This document shows, piece by piece, positions 18,330 through 26,421 of a stretch of 64,000 nucleotides of DNA. Each line of letters starts with the position of its first letter. The first letter of the stretch is position 1. A program made the translations under genes and the position numbers. Source of the DNA: Candidatus Sphingomonas excrementigallinarum (GTDB taxonomy: Bacteria > Pseudomonadota > Alphaproteobacteria > Sphingomonadales > Sphingomonadaceae); contig DXIH01000070.1 in the NCBI GenBank assembly GCA_019112965.1, forward strand, positions 1 through 64,000. Direction: 5' to 3'. The notes beneath the pieces were generated by a model that saw only the letters and a program-made list of their open reading frames with translations, was not told the DNA's origin and ran no database searches.

Positions 18330-19589
18330 GTGAAGGTTCATCAGGTCGATGCACCGCATGGACGTAAGGGCCTTGTGAAGATGTGGGAGCCGGAAGGTTT
18401 CCCGTTCGAGCAGCAGGCCGTCGATCAGATCGACAACGTCGCGCGGATGCCGTTCATCCACAAGCACGTCGCCGTCATGCCGGATGCCCACGCGGGTATT
18501 GGGGCAACGGTCGGCACCGTCATCGCGACCAAGGGCGCGGTGATCCCCGCCGCGGTCGGCGTAGACATCGGGTGCGGCATGATGGCCGTCCGCCTGTCGA
18601 TCAAGGGCGCGCAGCTGCCCGACAAGCTCGGGCATGTCCGCGAGGCGATCGAGCGCGCGGTCCCGCATGGTCGCGGCACGCCGCAGCAGATCCAGACGGG
18701 TCGCGATCCCGGATCGTGGGGCACGGCGCCGCATCATCACCGGCTGGCATGGGCGGGCCTGCGCGGTCGCTACGAGCGGATCATCGCCAAGCACCCGAAG
18801 GCAGCGCAGCAGGGTGCAGCCGGCGAGCGCCAGATGGGCACGCTGGGCACCGGCAACCACTTCATCGAGCTGTGCCTCGACGAGCAGGACAACGTGTGGC
18901 TGATGCTGCACTCGGGTTCGCGCGGGCTGGGCAACAAGATCGGCTCGTATTTCATCGAGCAGGCGAAGGAGGAGATGCGGCGCTACCACATCTACGACAG
19001 CCTCCCGGATGGTGACCTCGCCTATCTGGTCGAGCACACGACGCTCTATGACGATTACATGGAGGCGGTCGGGCTCGCGCAGGACTATGCGATGGAGAAC
19101 CGCAAGTCGATGATGTGGGCCGCGGTGCAGGCGCTGCGCCAGCTCGCCGACCAGGGCCGGCTGCCGAACTTCGTCGTCACCGACGAGGCGGTGAATTGCC
19201 ACCACAACTACGTCACCAAGGAAGCGCACTTCGGCGCGAACGTGCTGGTGACCCGCAAGGGCGCCGTCCAGGCCCGCGAGGGCACGCTGGGGATCATCCC
19301 TGGCTCGATGGGCACCGGCAGCTTCATCGTGCGCGGGCTGGGCAACAAGGACAGCTTCTGCTCGTGCTCGCACGGCGCGGGGCGCGTCATGAGCCGCACC
19401 CAGGCGAAGAAGCTCATCACGCTCGACGAGCATGCTGCGGCGATGAAGGGGATCGAGGCTCGTCTCGACGCCGACATCATCGACGAGAGCCCGCGCGCCT
19501 ACAAGCCGATCGGGGCCGTCATGGACGCCCAGGCCGACTTGGTCGAGATCATGTTCCGGCTTCGCCAGATCGTGAACGTGAAGGGCTGA
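18330..19589 (+). CDS. rtcB: RNA-splicing ligase RtcB
   Basis: A 419-residue RtcB protein that joins RNA 2',3'-cyclic phosphate and 5'-OH ends using GTP and Mn2+. Metal and nucleotide residues are visible in PDAHAGIGATVG, GVDIGCGM (Asp79, Cys82), GTGNHFIEL, LHSGSRGLG, CHHNYV and SCSHGAGR. GTG 18,330 is used with AGGAGTTAAT directly upstream. In a phage it could mend tRNAs cut by host anticodon nucleases; that is inference. Confidence 0.93.
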   Translation: MKVHQVDAPHGRKGLVKMWEPEGFPFEQQAVDQIDNVARMPFIHKHVAVMPDAHAGIGATVGTVIATKGAVIPAAVGVDIGCGMMAVRLSIKGAQLPDKLGHVREAIERAVPHGRGTPQQIQTGRDPGSWGTAPHHHRLAWAGLRGRYERIIAKHPKAAQQGAAGERQMGTLGTGNHFIELCLDEQDNVWLMLHSGSRGLGNKIGSYFIEQAKEEMRRYHIYDSLPDGDLAYLVEHTTLYDDYMEAVGLAQDYAMENRKSMMWAAVQALRQLADQGRLPNFVVTDEAVNCHHNYVTKEAHFGANVLVTRKGAVQAREGTLGIIPGSMGTGSFIVRGLGNKDSFCSCSHGAGRVMSRTQAKKLITLDEHAAAMKGIEARLDADIIDESPRAYKPIGAVMDAQADLVEIMFRLRQIVNVKG

Positions 19590-19590
19590 C

Positions 19591-19749
19591 ATGCGCATCC
19601 GCCTCTTGAGCCAGCAAGGCCCTCACGAGCGCGGCACCGAGCATGACGTTGTGACCGTCGTCCCACACGGCGGTCACTACGACTGCGCGGAGCAGTATAT
19701 CCTGTCGGATGGCATCCACGTCCCGTCCGACAGATCAGAGAAAATCTAA
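19591..19749 (+). CDS. Small hypothetical protein (52 aa)
   Basis: A short frame starting one base after the rtcB stop and ending KI at a TAA. It is Gly/His/Asp-rich (VVTVVPHGGHYD) and has no recognised motif. Tight spacing to rtcB and the following class I promoter support a real gene closing the first unit. Confidence 0.55.
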   Translation: MRIRLLSQQGPHERGTEHDVVTVVPHGGHYDCAEQYILSDGIHVPSDRSEKI

Positions 19750-19769
19750 CCCACCCGACAACAAAGTCA

Positions 19770-19806
19770 TTGACGTGTAATTAGTGTGTGCTAACCAACA
19801 CACACA
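19770..19806 (+). promoter_or_regulatory. Class I phage promoter before DNA ligase
   Basis: TTGACG (19,770-19,775), 16 nt, TAACCA (19,792-19,797) and ACACACACAAACAG. The ligase ATG follows at 19,822 behind AGCAGGGCAGAC. Confidence 0.6.
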
Positions 19807-19821
19807 AACAGCAGGGCAGAC

Positions 19822-20979
19822 ATGCAGAAGACTTTCCACGAACTCTACAAGCTGGACAGCAAGGGTAAGACCCGCGTCTGGTTCATGGAGCAGGATGGTG
19901 CGAAGTATCGCACACACGACGGCATCTTCGGCGGCACCGTGAAAGCCTCTGGCTGGCGCACCGCGAAGGCCACCAACGTCGGCCGCAGCAATGAACGCGA
20001 CCCTGTCGCCCAGGCCAGCTTCGAGATCGACGCGGCCTATACGAAGCAGCTCAAGGGCGCCTATTACGTGGACGTCGCCGACATCCATCTGGGCTGCCGC
20101 TACACCGAGCCGATGCTGGCCGACAAGTATGCCGGCTTTCGTCACGGCGACGTGCAGCCCAAGCTCGACGGCGCGCGGTGCATTATGAAGGCCGAGGGCG
20201 GCTTCTCGCGTGAAGGCGAAGCTCTGCCGGGCGCTGGTCACATCCACGCCGCGCTGGCCTCGATCTTCGCCAAGGCTCCCACGCTGATGCTCGACGGCGA
20301 GCTCTACAATCACGAGCTGCGCGAGAACTTCAACGAGCTGATGAGCCTCATCAAGAAGGGCACCCCGCCGGCCGAGCGCCTCGCGGAGATCGAGGCGACG
20401 ATCCAGTATCACGTCTACGACATCCCTTCGATGACCGGCGCTCCCTGGTCGGTGCGGCGCGAGAAGCTCCAGGCGCTGATCGCGGCGATCAACCACCCGT
20501 CGATTGTCTTCGTCGAGACGGTGAACTGCGGCACGCAGGAGCTCTACGACCAGCTGCATGGCGAATGGGTCGGTGCCGGCTTCGAGGGCTCGATGTGGCG
20601 CGATCGCGACGGGCTTTACGAGCAGGGCAAGCGCTCGAAGAACCTCCAGAAGCGTAAGGACTTCGAGGACGCCGAGTTCGACATCATCCCCGATGGTATC
20701 GAGGAAGGCGAGGGGAATTGGGCCGGCGCCGCGAAGCGCGTCGTCTGCTGGCTCCCCAATGCCGACCGCGACGCTGACCTGTCCGACCCGAAGGCGCGCG
20801 CCGCAAACACGTTCGAGGCCGGTCTGCGCGGCGACTATGCCGCCAACGCGAAGCTCCTGGCCGAGCGCGACCAGCACAAGGTCGTGACGATCCGCTTCTT
20901 CGGCTGGACGCCCAGCGCGATCCCCAAGCCCCGCTTCGGCGTGGCGACCAAGTTCCACGGTGCAGCCCGGACCATCTGA
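19822..20979 (+). CDS. ATP-dependent DNA ligase
   Basis: A 385-residue ligase. An N-terminal WGR-like segment (about residues 5-75) precedes the nucleotidyltransferase domain: motif I KLDGAR with lysine 114 to be adenylylated, LMLDGELYNH (motif III), GFEGSMWR (motif IV) and KRSKNLQKRK (motif V), then a C-terminal OB-fold-like part. It seals nicks in phage DNA replication or repair. It has its own class I promoter. Confidence 0.9.
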   Translation: MQKTFHELYKLDSKGKTRVWFMEQDGAKYRTHDGIFGGTVKASGWRTAKATNVGRSNERDPVAQASFEIDAAYTKQLKGAYYVDVADIHLGCRYTEPMLADKYAGFRHGDVQPKLDGARCIMKAEGGFSREGEALPGAGHIHAALASIFAKAPTLMLDGELYNHELRENFNELMSLIKKGTPPAERLAEIEATIQYHVYDIPSMTGAPWSVRREKLQALIAAINHPSIVFVETVNCGTQELYDQLHGEWVGAGFEGSMWRDRDGLYEQGKRSKNLQKRKDFEDAEFDIIPDGIEEGEGNWAGAAKRVVCWLPNADRDADLSDPKARAANTFEAGLRGDYAANAKLLAERDQHKVVTIRFFGWTPSAIPKPRFGVATKFHGAARTI

Positions 20980-21029
20980 CCCCTAGTCCCGGCGGCTGCA
21001 CCCGCCGGGGCACCCTTCGAGAAGGTGAC

Positions 21030-21251
21030 ATGTTCGACCGTTTCCTCAACTGGCTGGCGTCCAAGGCGCCGGCGCACCGTGAACTCCAGCGGCGCTATGA
21101 CCGCGAGCACACCATCATGCGGACCTATGCTCGCGCGCTGCGCGACATCGTCATCACCACCGGCGGCGTGAAGGTGCCGAACGGCACGACCAAGAAGGTC
21201 GACCGCGTCGCGCGCCAGGCGTTCGACGATGCCATGGCGTCCCTCGCATGA
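21030..21251 (+). CDS. Small hypothetical protein, PNGTTKK pair member A
   Basis: A 73-residue basic helical protein. Its C-terminal half VKVPNGTTKKVDRVARQAFDDA is repeated, with divergence, in the next gene, so the two are tandem duplicates. Its stop overlaps the next start (ATGA). Confidence 0.6.
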   Translation: MFDRFLNWLASKAPAHRELQRRYDREHTIMRTYARALRDIVITTGGVKVPNGTTKKVDRVARQAFDDAMASLA

Positions 21252-21439
21252 GCGCCGTGCTGCAAGCGGAGATCAATGCGCTCCGCACCGAGCTCGCGGC
21301 GTCCCAGGTGGACCGCAAGCACCTGCGCGACGGCCTGGAGCTGATCCTGTGCATGGAGACGCCCGTCCCCAACGGCACCACCAAGAAGATCATGCGCACC
21401 GCGGAAAACGCATTGGTCGGCCGCGCCTTCGACGTTTGA
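21248..21439 (+). CDS. Small hypothetical protein, PNGTTKK pair member B
   Basis: A 63-residue helical protein sharing LRD...PVPNGTTKKIMRTAENAL with its upstream neighbour. It is coupled by a 4-nt overlap. Function unknown; the conserved PNGTTKK turn is the only clear feature. Confidence 0.6.
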   Translation: MSAVLQAEINALRTELAASQVDRKHLRDGLELILCMETPVPNGTTKKIMRTAENALVGRAFDV

Positions 21440-21445
21440 TAGGGG

Positions 21446-21468
21446 TGCATGGTGACTGACACACACAC
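21446..21468 (+). promoter_or_regulatory. Class I promoter-like motif overlapping a start codon
   Basis: TGCATGGTGACTGACACACAC is the class I spacer end, -10 and AC tract, but here the ATG inside TGCATGG is also the start of the next frame. No good -35 is seen, so promoter activity is uncertain. Confidence 0.4.
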
Positions 21469-21739
21469 GCTTTCCCGCGTGCAAGAGCATGCGAAGCTGC
21501 TGCGCTACGCAGACCGTCAAGCGCTCGCTTACGTCATGCGCATCAACGGTGACCTGACCATCATCGTGCAGCTGTGGTGCGCGTCAGAAGACCACCAGCT
21601 GCGCGTCTCGATCGGTGTCGACGGTTCGACCGACGAGGTGATCGGTGCAGCGTTCGCAGACCTGAACGACGAGAGCCTGGCGCTGTGCCTGGACGAGCTC
21701 GGCGTCGGGCAGCTGCTCGCGGAGCGAGAGGCGTCCTGA
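21449..21739 (+). CDS. Hypothetical protein (96 aa)
   Basis: A small acidic protein (MRINGDLTIIVQLWCA, VGQLLAEREAS). ATG 21,449 is preceded by AGGGG but lies inside a class I promoter motif; GTG 21,479 is an alternative if transcription starts there. The stop overlaps the next ATG by one base. No family recognised. Confidence 0.55.
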   Translation: MVTDTHTLSRVQEHAKLLRYADRQALAYVMRINGDLTIIVQLWCASEDHQLRVSIGVDGSTDEVIGAAFADLNDESLALCLDELGVGQLLAEREAS

Positions 21740-22569
21740 TGCTCCCGATCAAAGACGATTGGGCAACCGGCGAGCGTCAGCGCCAGATCTCCAACTTGGG
21801 GAAGACCGCGGTCCAGATCGAGCGGGAGGCGATGGCCGAGAAGGAGCGTCGCCACTACGCCGACCAAGACGCCGAGAAGCTGGCGATGGTCGCGGAGAAG
21901 AAGCGCATCAAGGATGGTGTGCGCCGGCTGATGGACGGCGAGGAGCCGACCTGGGGCGATCGCACCTGGGAGGCGCCAGCGATCCCGATGCTCCAGCCGA
22001 TCGACCGCGTGCCCCGCAATGGCAAGACTGTCATGGTGTATTGTCCGGGTGAGACACCCGAGCATGTCGCCGCCGTCTGGTCGAGCGCCAGGAACGAAGA
22101 CGGAACGATCGTCTGGGAGGGGTTGATGTTCGCCGAGCCGATGCTCGCCGATGTCTGCCCGGACGGGCCGCAGAACGCGACCCACTGGTATTATCCGCCG
22201 ACGCTCGACACCCGCATCCGGCCGCACGACGGCGGCAAGATCGACGCCGACGCCTTCCGCAAGGAATACGAGGCGAGCTTCGAGCCCCAAGCGCCGCATC
22301 ACCAGTTCACCGCGCCGCAGCGGGATGCGCTGATGGAGCGAGGCATCCGACCCGAGGACGCCAAGGTCTATTGGCTGACGGAGGTCGAGAACGAGAGCAT
22401 CTCGACCGTCACCTCGACGTCCATCTACGACGACCGCGAGATCATCCGCACCGAGCGCAAGCGACCGTGCCCGATCCTCACCGACTTCCGGCCCAAGCAC
22501 AACCAGGTCTACATTGTCTGGCCGCATGGCGACATCGGCATCGTCGAGCTCGGCGACCAGAAGCCATGA
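21739..22569 (+). CDS. Hypothetical protein (276 aa)
   Basis: A soluble protein with a charged helical N-terminus (about residues 15-60) and a C-terminal part containing VYCPGETPEHVAAVW and HWYYPPTLDTR. No family recognised. It overlaps its neighbours by TGATG upstream and ATGA downstream, so it belongs to one rightward operon. Confidence 0.65.
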   Translation: MLPIKDDWATGERQRQISNLGKTAVQIEREAMAEKERRHYADQDAEKLAMVAEKKRIKDGVRRLMDGEEPTWGDRTWEAPAIPMLQPIDRVPRNGKTVMVYCPGETPEHVAAVWSSARNEDGTIVWEGLMFAEPMLADVCPDGPQNATHWYYPPTLDTRIRPHDGGKIDADAFRKEYEASFEPQAPHHQFTAPQRDALMERGIRPEDAKVYWLTEVENESISTVTSTSIYDDREIIRTERKRPCPILTDFRPKHNQVYIVWPHGDIGIVELGDQKP

Positions 22570-22955
22570 AGCGCGTCCTCATCACCGGCGGCCGGTATTT
22601 CAATCTGGTCGACGAGGTGCATCGCGTCCTGAACCCGATCCGGCTCAAGCATGGGATCGAGGAGCTGGGGCAGGGCGGTGCCACCGGCGCCGATGAGCTG
22701 TCGATGCTCTGGGCGCTGTCGAACGGCATCCCGGTCTCGACCTACGAGCCCAACTGGAAGCTGTTCGGCGGGCGCGCGGGCATGATGCGCAACACCCAGA
22801 TGCTGCGGGCCTTTCGGCCGACGATCGGCGTCGCGTTTCCCGGAGGGCGCGGCACCCGAGACATGAAGGCGAAGCTGATCGAGGCCGGCGTGCCCACGCT
22901 GGTCGGCCGCTTCACCGACTCCTCCGAAACCTCTGTCACATGGAAACTGGCATGA
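22566..22955 (+). CDS. YspA/cpYpsA-related SLOG family protein
   Basis: A 129-residue Rossmann-like protein with ITGGRYF, GATGADELSML, FGGRAGMMRNTQML and FPGGRGTRDM, the pattern of the DUF2493/YspA SLOG family. SLOG proteins bind nucleotide-derived ligands and are proposed sensors in phage and defence contexts; the ligand here is unknown. Confidence 0.78.
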   Translation: MKRVLITGGRYFNLVDEVHRVLNPIRLKHGIEELGQGGATGADELSMLWALSNGIPVSTYEPNWKLFGGRAGMMRNTQMLRAFRPTIGVAFPGGRGTRDMKAKLIEAGVPTLVGRFTDSSETSVTWKLA

Positions 22956-23113
22956 AGAAGATTGCCGCGGCGCTCATCGCGCTCGCGATCGCCGGCTGCG
23001 CGCAGCAGCTGGGCGACGGATCACGTCTCGAGCCCACCGGCAAGACGGTGCGCATCAACCAGGGCGAGCAGTTCTGCCGCGACAACCCCGGAGACGCGCA
23101 ATGTTCGCGCTGA
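22952..23113 (+). CDS. Small lipoprotein (53 aa)
   Basis: MKKIAAALIALAIAGC gives a clear lipobox (IAGC), and the short mature part ends with two more Cys. ATGA overlap upstream and a 13-nt overlap downstream place it in the operon. It is one of four lipoproteins within 2.3 kb. Confidence 0.7.
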   Translation: MKKIAAALIALAIAGCAQQLGDGSRLEPTGKTVRINQGEQFCRDNPGDAQCSR

Positions 23114-23538
23114 CCATCGACAAGCGCCTGGTGCTGACCATGGACGCGAGCCGGATCATCAGCCGCGTGCAGGCGCAGGGCAACAAGGTCCGCTGGCAGG
23201 ACGACAAGGAGACCTGGGGCGACGTCGAGCGCTGGGCATACCCCAAGCAAGTCGGCCGCGCGCTGTTCGAGGACTGCGACGGCATCAGCCTGCACAAGGC
23301 GCACCTGCTCCTGGAGGCTGGCATCCCCGGCGAGGCGATCATGATGACGATCTGCCGCATGCCGGACGGGCAGGGGCATGCCGTGCTCACGGTTGCGACC
23401 GACAAGGGCGACCTGGTCCTGTGCAACAATCACGCGCTGGTCTCGACGCCGGCCAATATGAAGAGCGAGGGCTATCGCTTCCTCTACCGGCAGCGGCCGG
23501 GCAAGGGCATCAACGAGCCCTGGGACGTGCTGGCATGA
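23101..23538 (+). CDS. Phage BTLCP-type transglutaminase-like cysteine peptidase
   Basis: A 145-residue cytosolic-looking protein of the BTLCP fold: WAYPKQVGRALFEDCDGIS carries the catalytic Cys59 and GHAVLTVATDKGDLVLCNN supplies the His. The usual Asp of the VLDN motif is Cys-Asn here, so the triad may be altered. Phage members are known as a family but their role is not established. It is unrelated in length to the exported chromosomal copy at 1880-2878. Confidence 0.72.
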   Translation: MFALTIDKRLVLTMDASRIISRVQAQGNKVRWQDDKETWGDVERWAYPKQVGRALFEDCDGISLHKAHLLLEAGIPGEAIMMTICRMPDGQGHAVLTVATDKGDLVLCNNHALVSTPANMKSEGYRFLYRQRPGKGINEPWDVLA

Positions 23539-23783
23539 AGCGACTGTTCCTCGCCGCCGGCCTGCTGGCGCTGACCGCGTGCGACATGCGCCCCGAGCAT
23601 GCCGAGTGGCAGAGCCAGTGCGTCTCCAGCCACGTCGACGCCTATCCGGTCGCGATGCCCGTCTCCGGGCCGAACGGCACCGTCACGATCCAGATGCAGA
23701 TGCAATACACCTCCGTCTGCGACCGCTACGAGCCGGTGTGCGTCGCCGGCAAGGACGGCTCGACGGAGTGCCCGGTTCGATGA
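23535..23783 (+). CDS. Small lipoprotein (82 aa)
   Basis: Signal and lipobox MKRLFLAAGLLALTAC, then four further Cys in the mature part (SQC, VCDRY, PVCV, ECPVR) suggesting disulfides in the periplasm. ATGA overlaps link it to the peptidase upstream and the deaminase downstream. Confidence 0.68.
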   Translation: MKRLFLAAGLLALTACDMRPEHAEWQSQCVSSHVDAYPVAMPVSGPNGTVTIQMQMQYTSVCDRYEPVCVAGKDGSTECPVR

Positions 23784-24250
23784 GCTGGGTGAAGCGCTGG
23801 ATGGACCAGGCCGCGTTCAAGGCCGGCTGGTCGAAAGATCCGCGGCGCGGCGTCGGCGCCGTCATCGTCAACGACCGCCAGGTCGACATCAGCTCCGGCT
23901 GGAACGGGCTGCCGCGCGGGGTCGACGACGAGCCGATCCGCTACTCGCCCGAGCACAAGGCGAAGTGGTGTGAGCATGCCGAGCGCAACGCGATCTACAA
24001 CGCTGCGGCCGAGGGTCACGCGACGCGCGGCTGCACGCTCTATAGCACCTACTTCCCCTGCGCCGACTGCGCGCGTGGCATCATCCAGTGCGGGATCACG
24101 CGCATCGTCACGGTCGAGCCGGATTGGCATTACGAGCCGCGTGCGGTGGATTGGGCGATCGCGCTCCAGATGTTCACCGAGGCAAATGTCGCCATCGACT
24201 TTGTGTCAGCCGACACACACTTTTTGCTTGCGCCCCATGTTTGTGCGTAA
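23780..24250 (+). CDS. dCMP deaminase
   Basis: A 156-residue zinc deaminase: CEHAERNAI gives His66 and the proton-shuttling Glu68, and PCADC gives Cys94 and Cys97. It would turn dCMP (or a related nucleotide) into dUMP, feeding the ThyX and NrdAB genes found further right in the element. The 3' end overlaps a class I promoter for the next gene. Confidence 0.88.
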   Translation: MSWVKRWMDQAAFKAGWSKDPRRGVGAVIVNDRQVDISSGWNGLPRGVDDEPIRYSPEHKAKWCEHAERNAIYNAAAEGHATRGCTLYSTYFPCADCARGIIQCGITRIVTVEPDWHYEPRAVDWAIALQMFTEANVAIDFVSADTHFLLAPHVCA

Positions 24251-24262
24251 TAACACACACAT
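24228..24262 (+). promoter_or_regulatory. Class I phage promoter before the Ser-rich lipoprotein
   Basis: A CTTGCGC block (24,227-24,233), then AATAAC (24,249-24,254) and ACACACAT. Spacing is 15 nt from TTGCGC or 17-18 nt if the -35 is taken one or two bases earlier. Confidence 0.5.
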
Positions 24263-24289
24263 ACCAGAGCAACAGAGGTAACCAACCAC

Positions 24290-24880
24290 ATGAAGAAGAT
24301 CCTGACCGCGGTCGCCTTGACCGCGGGCCTGATGACTGCCGCCTGTGGCGATCGGGCAGACCAGATCGACCAGTGCTTGCAGGCGCAGAACCCGCAGGAG
24401 TGCGCCCAGGTGCGCGACGCGGGCGGCGACGTCAGCCAATACCTGATCGGCGGTCTCGGCGGCTACATGCTCGCCAAGATGATGACGCCCTCGGGGCCGC
24501 GCTATTACATGCAGCCGAACCCGAACTATCACGGCACCTTCCAGCGCATCCCGAGCTACGATCGCAGCTACGGCTATGTGCGCCGGCCGGGCTACCGCCC
24601 CTACAGCGTCGTCCACAAGACGGTCATCAACAACTACCCGACGCGCCGCGTCGTCACGACCACCAAGACGCGCAACTCGGTGTTCGGCGGCGGCACCCGC
24701 ACGGTGACCAAGACCGTCACCTACCGCAAGCCCGCGTCCAGCTGGGGCAGCTCCAGCTATCGCAAGCCGTCGTCGTCGTGGGGCTCCAGCAGCTCGCGCT
24801 CGACGTGGTCGAGCAGCGGCAGCTCGCGCTCCTCGTGGGGCAGCAGCTCGCGCAGCTCCTTCCGGTCGGGTCGCCGCTGA
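24290..24880 (+). CDS. Lipoprotein with Ser/Trp/Arg-rich tail
   Basis: A 196-residue lipoprotein (lipobox TAAC at residue 19). After a Tyr-rich middle the last 50 residues are repeats of SSWGSS and SSSRS, very basic and disordered-looking. ATG 24,290 follows AGAGGTAACC. Similar tails suit surface or nucleic-acid contact; role unknown. It is the first gene behind a class I promoter. Confidence 0.68.
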   Translation: MKKILTAVALTAGLMTAACGDRADQIDQCLQAQNPQECAQVRDAGGDVSQYLIGGLGGYMLAKMMTPSGPRYYMQPNPNYHGTFQRIPSYDRSYGYVRRPGYRPYSVVHKTVINNYPTRRVVTTTKTRNSVFGGGTRTVTKTVTYRKPASSWGSSSYRKPSSSWGSSSSRSTWSSSGSSRSSWGSSSRSSFRSGRR

Positions 24881-25182
24881 TGCGCCGGCTCATGCACATC
24901 TTCACCGGGCTGATCCTGGTCTGCATGCCGGCGGCGCTCGCCGGCTGCACGGACGCCAAGTTCGCCCAGATCACGGCGCTCGGCACGCCCGCGCGCGTCA
25001 CCTGCTTCTCCGGCGGCAAGGTGATCCTCGACGACATGTCCTCGGGCAAGGTCAGCCACCAGGAGGGCGGCGGCGCTGTCTTCAAGTCGCAGACCACGGG
25101 CCGTCTCGTCGAGACCAATGCGGACTGCGTCGTCGACCACATGACCAGCACGCCCGCTGGCTGGGTGCCGGTGCTGCCGTGA
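24880..25182 (+). CDS. Small lipoprotein (100 aa)
   Basis: Signal segment ending ALAGC (lipobox), then a beta-rich mature part with one more Cys pair (TCFSGG, ADCVVD). TGATG overlap with the gene before and overlap with the gene after. Fourth lipoprotein of the cluster; no family recognised. Confidence 0.68.
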   Translation: MRRLMHIFTGLILVCMPAALAGCTDAKFAQITALGTPARVTCFSGGKVILDDMSSGKVSHQEGGGAVFKSQTTGRLVETNADCVVDHMTSTPAGWVPVLP

Positions 25183-25658
25183 TCTTCATGCCTTACCGTG
25201 GCTACGCGCCAGGCAACTACATGAACGTCTGCTCGTCGTGCGGCTTCACGTCGCTCGCGTGCGACAAGCGATCCTATACCTGCATCGAGTGCGCCTTTGG
25301 CGGAACCCCGGTGTTCGTGTTCGGGTCGAACCTGGCGGGTCGCCACGGCAAGGGCGCCGCACTGTTCGCACTCAACGCGCGCGGTGCCATCACGGGGCAG
25401 GGCTCGGGCCGCATGGGTCAGAGCTACGGCATCCCCACGGTCGGCCAGATCATGCGTCGATCCCTCCCGCTGGAGGAGATCGCGCTGCACGTCGAGACCT
25501 TCGTGAAATACGCGCGGGCGTGCAGCGACGAGATGTTTCAGGTCACCCCGATCGGCTGCGGCCTGGCTGGCTACTCGCCGGCCGAGATCGCGCCGATGTT
25601 TGCTGACGCACCCGACAACTGCGTCATGCCCTTCGAGTTCAAAGGCATCATTGGATGA
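25179..25658 (+). CDS. A1S_2505-type phage non-structural protein
   Basis: A 159-residue protein. Two CxxC pairs near the N-terminus (CSSCG, CIECA) look like a zinc ribbon. Then FVFGSNLAGRHGKGAALFA, GQGSGRMGQSYGIPT and VTPIGCGLAGY follow the pattern of the A1S_2505 family, which resembles macro-domain folds. GTG 25,179 overlaps the prior stop; ATG 25,188 is possible. ADP-ribose-related function is only a suggestion. Confidence 0.7.
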   Translation: MIFMPYRGYAPGNYMNVCSSCGFTSLACDKRSYTCIECAFGGTPVFVFGSNLAGRHGKGAALFALNARGAITGQGSGRMGQSYGIPTVGQIMRRSLPLEEIALHVETFVKYARACSDEMFQVTPIGCGLAGYSPAEIAPMFADAPDNCVMPFEFKGIIG

Positions 25659-26104
25659 CGACGATCGCATACCGCGACGGCGTGATGGCTGGCGACAGCC
25701 GCGCCTATTCGGGCAACCGCGCGCCCATCGGCAACAAGGTCAAGGTCGAGCGCTTGCGCGACGGCACCCTGCTAGGCGTGTCGAGCACGGTTCCCGGCGG
25801 CGCCGAGACGGTGCGCCGCTGGTGGGACGATCGCGAGCTCGATCTGCCGAGCTCGTTCTCGCTGCTGGCCGCCAAACCGAACGGCGACGTGTATTATGCC
25901 AGCGATACACCGCATCTGTCCGGCCCGCTGCGCGCGCCCTTCTTCGCGATCGGCTCGGGCAACGAGCTCGCGCTGGGTGCGATGGAGATGGGGGCCGCAG
26001 CGGTCGAAGCCGTTCGCGCCGCGGCAAAGCACGATCCCTGGACGGGGCTGCCGATCTACGCGGTGCGCCACGATGCGGCGGCACGCTGGAGGGTCGATCG
26101 GTGA
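25655..26104 (+). CDS. HslV/proteasome-like Ntn hydrolase
   Basis: A 149-residue protein beginning MTTIAYRDGVMAGDSRA, the proteasome beta/HslV opening in which Thr2 becomes the N-terminal nucleophile after Met removal. Later FFAIGSGNELALGAMEMGA matches the helix of that fold. Phages encode such single-gene relatives without a visible HslU; the substrate is unknown. Confidence 0.72.
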   Translation: MTTIAYRDGVMAGDSRAYSGNRAPIGNKVKVERLRDGTLLGVSSTVPGGAETVRRWWDDRELDLPSSFSLLAAKPNGDVYYASDTPHLSGPLRAPFFAIGSGNELALGAMEMGAAAVEAVRAAAKHDPWTGLPIYAVRHDAAARWRVDR

Positions 26105-26421
26105 CCGAGCGCGTCTGTGTCGATCTGCCGGCCGAGGACTTCCTCAACGAGGATGAGATCGACGCGGCCTATCCGCACATGACCAAGCACGATCGCCGTT
26201 TCGACTATATCGCGCAGACCGACATGGTCCGGGTCACCTGGTTCGTCGGCGTCGCGGTGCTTGATCCGCGCCCGGCACCACACCGCCCCGCGCAACCGCA
26301 GCCTTACCGGGCCTTCTGGGAAGACCCAGCGATCATCAACGACATCTTCGGCCCGCCGGAGCCCTGGGCTCCGCTCGCGATGGCCCGTTTCGAGAGAGCG
26401 TTCCGTGACCGACATCAATGA
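26101..26421 (+). CDS. Hypothetical protein (106 aa)
   Basis: GTG start overlapping the previous stop. An acidic N-terminus is followed by a Pro-rich stretch (PRPAPHRPAQPQPYR) and a C-terminal helix. No family recognised. Confidence 0.55.
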   Translation: MTERVCVDLPAEDFLNEDEIDAAYPHMTKHDRRFDYIAQTDMVRVTWFVGVAVLDPRPAPHRPAQPQPYRAFWEDPAIINDIFGPPEPWAPLAMARFERAFRDRHQ

